Shown here: positions 1 to 5,851 of the stretch, piece by piece | Numbering within the stretch: position 1 is the stretch's first letter | Layout of the letters: every line of letters starts with the position of its first letter | Source of the DNA: an uncultured Kouleothrix sp. | GTDB taxonomy: Bacteria; Chloroflexota; Chloroflexia; Chloroflexales; Roseiflexaceae | Assembly: GCA_937858455.1 (NCBI GenBank) | Contig: CALLYN010000131.1 | Span: 1-7,185 of the forward strand | Length of the DNA stretch: 7,185 nt | Reading direction: 5' to 3' | Program-made: the position numbers and the translations under genes | Notes under the pieces: model-generated | Told to the model about the DNA's origin: nothing | What the model saw: the letters and a program-made list of their open reading frames with translations, nothing else | Database searches by the model: none

Positions 1-2
1 CA

Positions 3-905
3 GCCCAGCCCGCCGCTGCGGCCGAGCCACGCCCCGGCGCCCCGGCCGAGCACCCCTGCCCATTCTGCGGCGCGCCAACCACACTCAAGCAGCAGCGCTG
101 TACCCAGTGCCGCCAGAGCCTGATGGTGCGCGACGCGCCGCCGGCCCGTCGCTCGCTGGCGCTCACAATGCTCGGGGTCGTCTGGGTGATCGGCGGCGTC
201 CTCGCGATCGTCGGCGCGGCGCTGCTCGGCGTAGTGCTGCTGCTGCCGCCCGCCACGCCGGCCTCGGCCGCAGGCGCCGCGCCAAGCGGCTTCCTCGCGA
301 TCGTGCTGGCCGCGCTGCTGCTGTTCGGCCTGATCTGCATCGGCCTCGCGCGCGGCCTATGGGCACGCAACCGTGCGTTCTTCTTCCTCAATATCGCGCT
401 GATCGTCGTCGGCGTTGCCGTGCGCGTGGGCCTGCTGCTGCGCGGCGCCGCGCTGATCGGCAGCCTGGCCGCGCTTGCCACCCGCGCCGGCCCGTGGTCG
501 GGCGCGCTGATGATGGCCGCTACCGTGCTGCCACTGCTGCTGGGCGTGCTGCTCGTGCTGCTGCCGATCATCCTCACGCTCCTCAGCTACCGCGATTTCT
601 TTGGCCCGCTCATCCGCTTCGACCCGGTCGTCGAGAAGGGCGACCACGCCGAGCACTACAATAGCGGCATCGGCTATCGCGATCGAGGCATGTGGTATAT
701 GGCTATTCAGGAGTGGGCGGTGGCAAATCGCATGCGCCCAGGCGATCGTACCTACCTACACACGCTCGGCCTGGCCTACGCGCAGATCCGCAAGCTTTAC
801 CCCAACTCCAAGGCGTACCTTGCCGATGTCGAGGCGTTTCTGCGCGGGCGCAAGGCCGAGCTGTACGCCGCAGCGCCCGAGCTTGAGCAGCTGAACCTGC
901 TGTAA
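3..905 (+). CDS. Zinc-ribbon, multi-pass membrane protein with C-terminal TPR-like segment (5' partial)
   Basis: Function is not recognised; this is probably an integral membrane protein with a cytosolic zinc ribbon and helical-repeat tail. The frame is open from the first complete codon (position 3), so the gene starts before the window and 300 residues are visible. The ATG at 123 is not the likely start: just before it, in frame, the sequence encodes CPFC (codons at 57-68) and CTQC (99-110), a CxxC...CxxC zinc ribbon that would otherwise be cut off. Counting from position 3, hydrophobic segments lie at about residues 52-82, 97-120, 124-146 and 169-195. A soluble tail follows, and residues about 216-262 (from EHYNSG to GLAYAQI) look like one or two TPR helices pairs. 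The stop is TAA at 903-905. Zinc-ribbon plus membrane plus TPR architectures are common in Chloroflexota, but I cannot name a family. The ORF and architecture are secure; the role is unknown. Confidence 0.8.
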   Translation, partial: AQPAAAAEPRPGAPAEHPCPFCGAPTTLKQQRCTQCRQSLMVRDAPPARRSLALTMLGVVWVIGGVLAIVGAALLGVVLLLPPATPASAAGAAPSGFLAIVLAALLLFGLICIGLARGLWARNRAFFFLNIALIVVGVAVRVGLLLRGAALIGSLAALATRAGPWSGALMMAATVLPLLLGVLLVLLPIILTLLSYRDFFGPLIRFDPVVEKGDHAEHYNSGIGYRDRGMWYMAIQEWAVANRMRPGDRTYLHTLGLAYAQIRKLYPNSKAYLADVEAFLRGRKAELYAAAPELEQLNLL

Positions 906-1272
906 CCGCGCTTCGGCAGAAGAACGCGCAGGCGGCTGCCCGAGGCACGTCTGCGGCTTGAGCAACCTGTGGCCCGGCACCATCACCCGCGAACGCTTGA
1001 TGAGCGGCGCTTCGATCGATACGTATACCTGGCTGCTGGCGCGTTCAGACGCATGCCCGGCCTGCGGCGCCGGCTTGGCGCTTAGCCTCGCTAGCTGGGA
1101 TCGCGCGCAGGGGCTAGCGCTGGGCCGCCCTGGCCACAGCGAACGCGCGCTCGGCCAGATCGAGCGGGCGCTGCGCGCCGACCCGGGCAATGCCGAGCTT
1201 CAGCGCAACTCCGAGGCGATACGCTCCGGCTCGGTATCTAGGCATTCGCACAATGAAGAACGAGGAACCTCC
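906..1272 (+). other. 367-bp gap with a possible TPR gene remnant ahead of aroC
   Basis: No intact gene is supported here. Frame 1 is open from 895 straight into aroC, with a possible TTG start at 958 and ATG at 1000, but neither has a good ribosome binding site. From about 1054 to 1200 the translation contains CPACGAG, then a stretch ([12 protein letters not shown] followed by [14 protein letters not shown]) that fits the second half of a TPR unit: small residue, A-L, A-L, then D-P-x-N-A. Third codon positions there are mostly G or C, as in real genes nearby. After about 1230 the translation loses any resemblance. I read it as the relic of a zinc-finger/TPR gene, perhaps related to the upstream gene, or as chance coding in GC-rich DNA. 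It could instead be a small gene read through into aroC. No promoter or terminator is evident. Confidence 0.3.
1262..1266 (+). promoter_or_regulatory. Ribosome binding site that fixes the aroC start
   Basis: GAGGA lies 6 nt before ATG 1273. It decides between this start and the in-frame upstream TTG (958) or ATG (1000), which would add up to 105 residues foreign to chorismate synthases. Confidence 0.7.
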
Positions 1273-2349
1273 ATGGCAGGCAATACATTTGGCCAGGTCT
1301 TCCGGCTTACCACCTGGGGCGAGTCGCACGGCCCCGCAGTCGGCTGCGTGGTCGATGGCTGCCCGGCTGGCCTGGCGCTCGGCGAGGCCGACATCCAGCG
1401 CGAGCTCGACCGGCGGCGCGTCGGCCAGAGCAAGGTCTCGTCGGCGCGCCAGGAGCCCGACCGCGTCGAGATCCTTTCCGGCGTGTTCGAGGGCCGCACC
1501 ACCGGCACGCCGATCGCCATGATGGTGCGCAACACCGACGCCAAATCGTCGCACTACGACACCATCAAGGATCTTTACCGCCCCGGCCACGCCGACTACA
1601 CCTGGGACGCCAAGTACGGCTTTCGCGACTGGCGCGGCGGCGGGCGCTCGAGCGCGCGCGAGACGATCGGGCGCGTGGCCGGCGGCGCGGTGGCCAAGCT
1701 GCTGCTGGCGCGCTATGGCGTCAGCATCGTGGCCTGGACAGCGCAGCTCGGCGACTTGAAGGCCCAGGTGTTCGACGAAGCCGAGATCGAGCGCAATATT
1801 ATGCGCTGCCCGGATGCCGCAGTGGCGGCCCAGATGATCGAGCGCGTCGACCAGGCCCGCCGCGCCCTCGATTCGCTCGGCGGCGTGGTAGAGGTGCGCG
1901 CGCGCGGCGTGCCGCCCGGCCTCGGCGAGCCGGTGTTCGACAAGCTGCAGGCCGATATCGGCAAGGCGATGTTCAGCATCCCGGCGATCAAGGGCGTCGA
2001 GATGGGCGAGGGCTTCGGCGTGGCGTATCTGCGCGGCTCGCAAAACAACGACCCGTTCATACGCCGCGATGATGGCGGCATCGGCACGGCCAGCAACCAC
2101 CACGGCGGCATTCTCGGCGGCATCAGCACCGGCGAAGAGATTAGCGTGCGCCTGGCCGCCAAGCCGCCAGCCTCGATCGCCCAGCAGCAGCAGACGGTCG
2201 ACCGCGCCGGCAACCCGAGCGCGATCGAGATCCACGGCCGCCACGATCCAACCGTGCTGCCGCGCCTGGTGCCGATCGCCGAGGCCATGCTCGCGCTGGT
2301 GCTGGCCGATCACCTGCTGCGCCAGCGCCTCGCCCGCGCCGAGCTGTGA
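1273..2349 (+). CDS. aroC: Chorismate synthase
   Basis: AroC is a cytosolic enzyme that converts 5-enolpyruvylshikimate-3-phosphate to chorismate, the last shikimate-pathway step. It needs reduced FMN, which is not consumed. The protein has 358 residues, normal for the family. Visible signatures are GESHG at residues 16-20 (catalytic His19), RPGHADYT at 103-110 (His106), the central FMN/substrate block [10 protein letters not shown] at 121-130 continuing to RVAGGA, the glycine-rich [11 protein letters not shown] at 278-288, TVD at 308-310 and RHDP at 323-326. The expected catalytic and phosphate-binding residues are present. The same frame is open 105 codons further upstream, but I chose ATG 1273: GAGGA at 1262-1266 lies 6 nt before it and [20 protein letters not shown] is the family's normal N-terminus. 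No other shikimate genes are in view, so it may be transcribed alone. Identification is secure. Confidence 0.97.
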   Translation: MAGNTFGQVFRLTTWGESHGPAVGCVVDGCPAGLALGEADIQRELDRRRVGQSKVSSARQEPDRVEILSGVFEGRTTGTPIAMMVRNTDAKSSHYDTIKDLYRPGHADYTWDAKYGFRDWRGGGRSSARETIGRVAGGAVAKLLLARYGVSIVAWTAQLGDLKAQVFDEAEIERNIMRCPDAAVAAQMIERVDQARRALDSLGGVVEVRARGVPPGLGEPVFDKLQADIGKAMFSIPAIKGVEMGEGFGVAYLRGSQNNDPFIRRDDGGIGTASNHHGGILGGISTGEEISVRLAAKPPASIAQQQQTVDRAGNPSAIEIHGRHDPTVLPRLVPIAEAMLALVLADHLLRQRLARAEL

Positions 2350-2452
2350 GTACCAGGGCGCGCGTAGCAGCAAGCTTCGTACCAGCTTCTGTGCAGCGGT
2401 GTTGGCGCCACGATTTCGGCACGGAGCACCAGAAAAAGCAGCGCTCTGCCGA

Positions 2453-2466
2453 GGGCGAAAACGCCC
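2453..2466. repeat. Small hairpin, 5-bp stem, AAAA loop
   Basis: GGGCG (2453-2457) and CGCCC (2462-2466) pair perfectly around an AAAA loop. It is the first of three consecutive hairpins in the aroC-kinase gap. No T-run follows, so it is not a classical intrinsic terminator by itself. Confidence 0.4.
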
Positions 2467-2483
2467 ACCGCGCGGGAGGCTTG

Positions 2484-2499
2484 GAGGGCGCGAGCCCTC
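2484..2499. repeat. Hairpin with GCGA tetraloop
   Basis: GAGGGC (2484-2489) pairs with GCCCTC (2494-2499) around GCGA, a GNRA-type tetraloop, which makes a very stable RNA hairpin. It directly abuts the next, larger hairpin, so a transcript leaving aroC would carry two stacked stem-loops. Confidence 0.55.
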
Positions 2500-2543
2500 T
2501 TATGGGCAGTCGCGGCCACGGCGGTTGGCGCGACTGCCCATAA
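2500..2543. terminator. Perfect 15-bp inverted repeat after aroC; possible terminator or processing hairpin
   Basis: TTATGGGCAGTCGCG (2500-2514) and its exact complement at 2529-2543 enclose a 14-nt loop. With C2499 bulged, the stem can extend by three pairs (2496-2498 with 2544-2546). It lies 150 bp after the aroC stop and 83 bp before the kinase start. No T-run follows on either strand, so intrinsic termination would be non-canonical. A transcript-stabilising stem or a dispersed palindromic repeat (REP-like) are alternatives. The rest of 2350-2452 shows nothing I can name. Confidence 0.45.
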
Positions 2544-2587
2544 AGGAAGTGTTCGGGGGCGGCAAATCCACCCACGAGTCCCCACCC

Positions 2588-2613
2588 CATAGCTCGTGTT
2601 AGCAACACATAGC
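2588..2613 (+). promoter_or_regulatory. Candidate operator: dyad flanked by CATAGC direct repeats
   Basis: GTGTT (2596-2600) and AACAC (2604-2608) form a dyad around AGC. CATAGC occurs on both sides, at 2588-2593 and 2608-2613, exactly 20 bp apart (about two helical turns). The site ends 13 nt before the kinase ATG, next to its ribosome binding region, so a bound protein could block transcription or a small stem could hinder translation. I see no good -35/-10 pair beside it. Confidence 0.25.
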
Positions 2614-2626
2614 GTAAGGCGGAAGC

Positions 2627-3526
2627 ATGACCACGATCGACGAGGTGATCGAGCGCATCCCCGAGTGGCACGGCCGCGAGGTGCGCGCGGTACCGCTCAC
2701 CGGCGGGCTTACCAACACCAACTACCGTGTCGAGGTCGGCGGCGCGCGCTATGTCGTGCGCATCCCTGGTGCCAGCACCGAGCTGCTTGCGGTGAACCGC
2801 GAGCACGAGTACCACAACACGCTCGCGGCCGCCAGCACTGGCGTCGGCGCCCGGCTGGCTCACTACCTGCCCGACATCCCGGTGATGGTGCTGGAGTTCA
2901 TCGACGGCCCAACCATGACCAGCGCACGCCTACGCGAGCCCGAGCAGATCGCGCGCATCGCCGCGTCGGTGCGCGCGCTGCACGCCGGCCCGGCCTTTGC
3001 CAACACCTTCAACATGTTCCGCACGATGGATTTCTACCTCGAGATCGTGGCGCGCCACGGCTTCCGCATCCCCGACGGCTACATGGGCTACGTGCCGGTC
3101 GCCCGGCGCATCGAGGCGGCGATTAGCGCGCGCCCGCTGCCGCTGGTGCCCTGCAACAACGACCTGCTGGCCGAAAACTTTATCGACGACGGCACGCGCC
3201 TCCGGCTCGTCGACTACGAGTATAGCGGCAACAACGACCCATGCTTCGAGCTTGGCAACATCTGCAACGAGAACGACTTCGCGCCCGAGCAGGTCGAACA
3301 GCTCTGCGCGGCCTACTTTGGCCAGCCCAGCCGCGCGCTTATCGCGCGTATGTGGCTCTACCACTGTATGTCGAATATCGGCTGGGTGCTGTGGGGCAGC
3401 ATCCAGAATAGCATCAGCACAATCGAGTACGATTTCTGGGATTGGACGCTGACAAAGTGGCACAAGGCGCTGGCCAAAGTCGAGTCGCCAGAGTTTGGCC
3501 AGTGGCTTGCCGATGCGCAATCCTGA
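2627..3526 (+). CDS. Choline/ethanolamine-kinase-like phosphotransferase (APH fold)
   Basis: The protein has 299 residues and the protein-kinase-like APH/choline kinase fold; it probably transfers the ATP gamma-phosphate to a small alcohol or amino-alcohol in the cytosol. Seen: the nucleotide loop LTGGLTNTNY at 24-33, VVRIPG at 43-48 where the N-lobe basic residue sits, E90-F91 at the hinge, the catalytic loop CNNDLLAEN at 176-184 (base D179, metal-binding N184) and the metal-binding DYEYSGNNDP at 196-205. The last motif is typical of choline kinase relatives rather than aminoglycoside kinases. The usual histidine two residues before the catalytic Asp is Asn177 here. Start ATG 2627 follows a purine-rich AAGGCGGAAG (2616-2625). 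The next gene begins 47 bp after its stop, so these genes probably share a transcript. The substrate cannot be read from sequence; choline, ethanolamine, thiamine or a sugar are possible. Confidence 0.85.
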   Translation: MTTIDEVIERIPEWHGREVRAVPLTGGLTNTNYRVEVGGARYVVRIPGASTELLAVNREHEYHNTLAAASTGVGARLAHYLPDIPVMVLEFIDGPTMTSARLREPEQIARIAASVRALHAGPAFANTFNMFRTMDFYLEIVARHGFRIPDGYMGYVPVARRIEAAISARPLPLVPCNNDLLAENFIDDGTRLRLVDYEYSGNNDPCFELGNICNENDFAPEQVEQLCAAYFGQPSRALIARMWLYHCMSNIGWVLWGSIQNSISTIEYDFWDWTLTKWHKALAKVESPEFGQWLADAQS

Positions 3527-3560
3527 GTAGCATCTGCGATCAGGCGCACTGGAGAAGAAG

Positions 3561-3566
3561 AAGGAG
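3561..3566 (+). promoter_or_regulatory. Strong Shine-Dalgarno of the zinc-ribbon gene
   Basis: AAGGAG lies 7 nt before ATG 3574 inside a purine-rich stretch (3551-3569). It is the best ribosome site in the window. It fixes the start of the small gene and suggests that gene is translated more strongly than its neighbours. Confidence 0.7.
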
Positions 3567-3573
3567 AAATACT

Positions 3574-3786
3574 ATGAGCACACAGGAAAGCCAGCCGATC
3601 GAGGTCAACGGCCAGCCGCTACACTGCGTGGTCTGCCAGAACGACCACTTCTATACCACGCGCGCCCAGCTCAACACCGCGCTCGCCACATTCTTCCGCG
3701 TCGACTGGTCGAACCCCAGCGCCGACTGCTACATCTGCGACCAGTGCGCCTACATCCACTGGTTCTACCCGCGCGGCGACAAGTAG
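3574..3786 (+). CDS. Small zinc-ribbon protein, 70 residues
   Basis: It resembles short predicted nucleic-acid-binding zinc-ribbon proteins (the COG3478-like type, from memory). Cysteines are at 18 and 21 (HCVVC) and at 52, 55 and 58 (CYICDQC), so a four-cysteine zinc site can form with one spare. Between them lies the family-like block QLNTALATFFRVDW (32-45), and the protein ends CAYIHWFYPRGDK. The aromatic C-terminus YIHWF is characteristic of such proteins. There is no signal peptide or membrane segment. The start is clear from AAGGAG at 3561-3566. It follows the kinase by 47 bp and precedes the methyltransferase-like gene by only 3 nt, so the last two are almost certainly co-transcribed. 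The molecular role is unknown: nucleic-acid binding or a protein-binding zinc module are both possible. Confidence 0.8.
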   Translation: MSTQESQPIEVNGQPLHCVVCQNDHFYTTRAQLNTALATFFRVDWSNPSADCYICDQCAYIHWFYPRGDK

Positions 3787-3789
3787 CCT

Positions 3790-4695
3790 ATGCAGCCAGC
3801 CGACTGGCAGCGCGCCAACCTGGCCGCGATCGAGCGCCGGCTGGCGCCGCTGCGCCACCTGCCCGACGGCGTGCTCTACGACGCGCGCGCCGGCATGCAC
3901 CACATCCGCATCATCGCGCAGGGCGGCCAGATCGGCCTGTTCTTTGTCGGCGCGTCCGGCACGCTCGAAGGCCCCATGTCGCGCATCGACCCGGCGCGGC
4001 CGCTGCACCTGCTTGCCCGCTACACTCAGGCGCTGCTGCTGGGGCTGCTCTGGCGGCCCGCGCCGCGCCGCGCGTGTGTGCTCGGCTTTGGCGGCGGGCG
4101 CGTCTCGCTGGTGCTGCACCACCACCTGCCCGAGCTGACGATCGACAACGTCGAGATCGACCCAGCCTTCGCCACGGTCGCACCGCGCTACTTCGGCGTG
4201 GCATTCGACACGCGCCAGATCCTGCATATCGCCGACGCGCGCAGCTTTCTCGCGGCCAGCACGCACGCCTACGACCTGATCGTCATGGATGCATTCCGCG
4301 ACGACACCGATCAGCTCGACCACCTGGCGACAACCCAGTTCTACGCGCTATGTTCTCGGCGGCTAGCCCCTGGCGGTGTGCTGGCTGCCAACATCCTCAA
4401 ATCCGATCCGCGCTGCGCGGCCAAGGCCCGCGCGCTGCTGGCCGCCTTCCCAGCCGGCTCGCTGCTCGATCTGAAGTTCTCGCTGGTGCTGTTCGGCACC
4501 GGGCCGGCGCACCTGGGTGCGCAGGCCGTAGCGCGCCGCGCCGCCGCGCTTCAGGCGCGCCACGGCTTCGATTTCCCATTCGCCGAGCGCGCCGCCGAGC
4601 TACGCAGCCGTCGCGATGCTCCTGCCTGGCTGCAGCAGCAGCTTCGCACAGCCGCCCCGCTCGACGACACCCAGGCCGCTTCGGCGGCCGAGTAA
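3790..4695 (+). CDS. Spermidine-synthase-fold SAM-dependent methyltransferase-like protein
   Basis: The protein has 301 residues with a Rossmann methyltransferase core. Motif I is VLGFGGGRVS at 97-106, the acidic end of strand 2 is VEIDP at 121-125, ADARSF at 148-153 contacts the adenine, and YDLIVMDAF at 161-169 is motif IV, followed by LAPGGVLAANI at 192-202. The GxGGG loop and overall order match spermidine-synthase-like proteins. However, the polyamine-synthase motif with two aspartates three residues apart reads D167-A-F-R, so the second catalytic Asp is missing. True aminopropyl transfer is therefore unlikely. Residues 1-90 form the beta-rich N-terminal part of this fold, and the tail from about 245 is Ala/Arg-rich and variable. 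Start ATG 3790 is 3 nt after the previous stop, pointing to translational coupling; there is no strong Shine-Dalgarno. The substrate is unknown. Confidence 0.8.
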   Translation: MQPADWQRANLAAIERRLAPLRHLPDGVLYDARAGMHHIRIIAQGGQIGLFFVGASGTLEGPMSRIDPARPLHLLARYTQALLLGLLWRPAPRRACVLGFGGGRVSLVLHHHLPELTIDNVEIDPAFATVAPRYFGVAFDTRQILHIADARSFLAASTHAYDLIVMDAFRDDTDQLDHLATTQFYALCSRRLAPGGVLAANILKSDPRCAAKARALLAAFPAGSLLDLKFSLVLFGTGPAHLGAQAVARRAAALQARHGFDFPFAERAAELRSRRDAPAWLQQQLRTAAPLDDTQAASAAE

Positions 4696-4708
4696 ACTCA
4701 GCGTTTGC

Positions 4709-4768
4709 CACTTTCTTTTTGGTGGGGGTTTGGGGCGGCGAAGCCGCCCCCAAACCCCCACCAAAGTG
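4709..4768. terminator. Long GC-rich hairpin between convergent genes; likely bidirectional terminator or dispersed repeat
   Basis: The arms at 4718-4739 and 4743-4765 are complementary over 22 pairs, with one bulged C (4751) and a GAA loop (4740-4742). The outer CACTTT (4709-4714) can alternatively pair with AAAGTG (4763-4768) if the T-run between is looped out. It lies 13 bp after the methyltransferase-like gene and 56 bp beyond the end of the minus-strand oxidoreductase, where a shared terminator is expected. On the minus strand the stem is followed by AAAAAGAAAG rather than Ts; on the plus strand the T-run precedes the stem. Long near-perfect palindromes of this look recur in Chloroflexota intergenic DNA (from memory), so it may be a repeat family reused as a terminator. 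The G-runs at 4721-4738 could also form a two-layer quadruplex. Confidence 0.6.
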
Positions 4769-4824
4769 TAAGTGATCAAGCGAATTTGGTATTATGCAGT
4801 TGGCGGGCTCAGCCTTCGTAGGCA

Positions 4825-5643
4825 TCACGGCTGCGCCGGCGGCCCTTGCAGCAGGCGCTCGCGCACCGGGTCGAGGCTCGGCGAGGTCCAGATCGCCTCG
4901 AGCCACCACGTGGCGCCGGCCTCGGCGTACGGCCGGATCTGCTCGGCGGCGCGCGCTGGGTCGCCTGGCGTCACTCCTTCCATCACAATGTCGAATGGCG
5001 TGTCGCGCGTGCGGCGCTCGTCGATAAACGCCTTCATAGCGCGCAGGTCGTCGGGGCTGGCCTTGCCGTGGCTGCCGTCGGCCTCCATCTTGTTTGGCAG
5101 CAGCCCATCCCACGCAAGCACCCGACGCATCGATTTCTCGCGCGGCCACCCGCCCACCATCCACACAGGAATGCGCGGCTGCTGAACCGGCGGCGGCGCG
5201 GGGTGAAACGTCGTCTCTTTCACCTGGTAGTGCTTGCCGCTGAAATTAAACGGCTGGCCGCGCCACAGCCCCTCGATAATCGCCAGGCCCTCGTCCATCA
5301 GCTCGGCGCGGATTTTGCGGTCGGTCTCTTCGCCAAATGCCTCGAAGCCGGTGTCGGGCGCGCCCAGGCCCGCCGCCAGGATCACTCGCCCGCCCGAGAT
5401 CTGGTCGAGCGTCGATGTCTCGCCGGCTAGCTTCCAGGGCCGCCGCCGCGACACCGGCGTCAGCATGGTGCCCAAGCGGATGCGCTTGGTCTGCACCGCT
5501 ACTGCCGCCAGCGTCACCCACGGGTCTACGCCCCACACCGAGTCCCAGACAAAAAAACCATCCCACCCGGCTTGCTCGGCCGCGATGCCAAACGCCACCG
5601 CCTCGTGCACGTCGTTGCCGGGAAACACAAAGCCATACTTCAT
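4825..5643 (-). CDS. Luciferase-like monooxygenase family oxidoreductase (LLM class, F420- or FMN-dependent)
   Basis: The protein is a 272-residue TIM-barrel flavin/F420 enzyme of the bacterial luciferase superfamily, cytosolic. Seen from M at 5643: MKYGFVFPG (strand 1), AAEQAGWDGFFVWDS at 21-35, the core TKRIRLGTMLTPVSRRRPWKLA at 52-73, the family block TLDQISGGRVILAAGLG at 78-94, then FGEETDRKIRAELMDEGLAII at 103-123 and IPVWMVGG at 158-165. It is somewhat shorter than typical members (300-350). The frame extends to an ATG at 5715, but I chose 5643: GGAG (5654-5651) is 7 nt before it, the protein then begins as relatives do, and an extended -10 (5691-5683) lies inside the longer version, so that start would precede the transcript. 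The alternative ATG 5649 is only 1 nt from GGAG. The WYL regulator is divergent and may control it. Substrate and cofactor are not readable. Confidence 0.88.
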   Translation of the reverse strand: MKYGFVFPGNDVHEAVAFGIAAEQAGWDGFFVWDSVWGVDPWVTLAAVAVQTKRIRLGTMLTPVSRRRPWKLAGETSTLDQISGGRVILAAGLGAPDTGFEAFGEETDRKIRAELMDEGLAIIEGLWRGQPFNFSGKHYQVKETTFHPAPPPVQQPRIPVWMVGGWPREKSMRRVLAWDGLLPNKMEADGSHGKASPDDLRAMKAFIDERRTRDTPFDIVMEGVTPGDPARAAEQIRPYAEAGATWWLEAIWTSPSLDPVRERLLQGPPAQP

Positions 5644-5851
5644 GCGCATGCTCCGTTCGCTCAGTTCGCTTGCTTCGGCCCAAGTATAGCAATAAAATAT
5701 GCCATCTATTGTCATATTTTTTTACGACTTACGCGGTTGGCGCGCCCGGCCTTCGGCAGAGCGGTGCTTGATAGTTTCTCTGCTGCCACGGGCAAAAATG
5801 CGGCATTGAGGAGCCGCACAGCGCAGCTGCGTAAGCCCAAGGAAAAAGCCC
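5644..5851. promoter_or_regulatory. Divergent control region between the LLM oxidoreductase and WYL regulator
   Basis: This 208-bp gap must hold promoters for both genes. Besides the minus-strand -10, it contains an inverted repeat GCAGAG (5756-5761) / CTCTGC (5778-5783) with a 16-nt spacer, a plausible operator for the divergent regulator. On the plus strand, TTGATA (5768-5773) could be a -35, but the best -10 match (AAAAAT, 5794-5799) is 20 bp away, so the plus promoter is unsure. AAGGA (5839-5843) is the ribosome site for the regulator. Confidence 0.4.
5683..5691 (-). promoter_or_regulatory. Extended -10 promoter element for the LLM oxidoreductase
   Basis: Read on the minus strand, TGCTATACT is an extended -10 (TGn followed by TATACT, one or two changes from TATAAT). 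It sits in an AT-rich patch (5691-5727) that contrasts with the GC-rich surroundings. No good -35 lies 16-18 bp upstream, as is common with extended -10 promoters. Transcription would begin near 5676, leaving about 33 nt of leader before ATG 5643. Confidence 0.45.

Noticed and set aside
1114..2373. 419-codon open frame on the minus strand across aroC
   Set aside because: It is antisense to a clearly identified aroC, its translation is low-complexity Ala/Arg/His-rich, and long antisense frames are common in GC-rich DNA.
2346..2543. Short plus-strand frame starting with GTG at the aroC stop
   Set aside because: It would be coupled to aroC, but it has no recognisable motif, reads through two hairpins and ends inside the second hairpin arm.
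2141..2863. 240-codon minus-strand frame spanning the aroC end, the gap and the kinase start
   Set aside because: It overlaps two real genes on the other strand, and its middle simply reads through the hairpins. No domain is visible.
2627..3526. Aminoglycoside resistance kinase
   Set aside because: The catalytic and metal-binding motifs match choline-kinase relatives, and there is no mobile-element or resistance context.
4721..4738. G-quadruplex as the main function of this G-rich arm
   Set aside because: Only two long G-runs are present with short GG partners, and the near-perfect complementary arm favours a hairpin. It is kept only as a side possibility.
3744..4775. 343-codon plus-strand frame overlapping the zinc-ribbon and methyltransferase-like genes
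   Set aside because: It is an out-of-frame shadow: the Arg/Pro-rich translation has no motifs, whereas the frame starting at 3790 has the full SAM-binding set.
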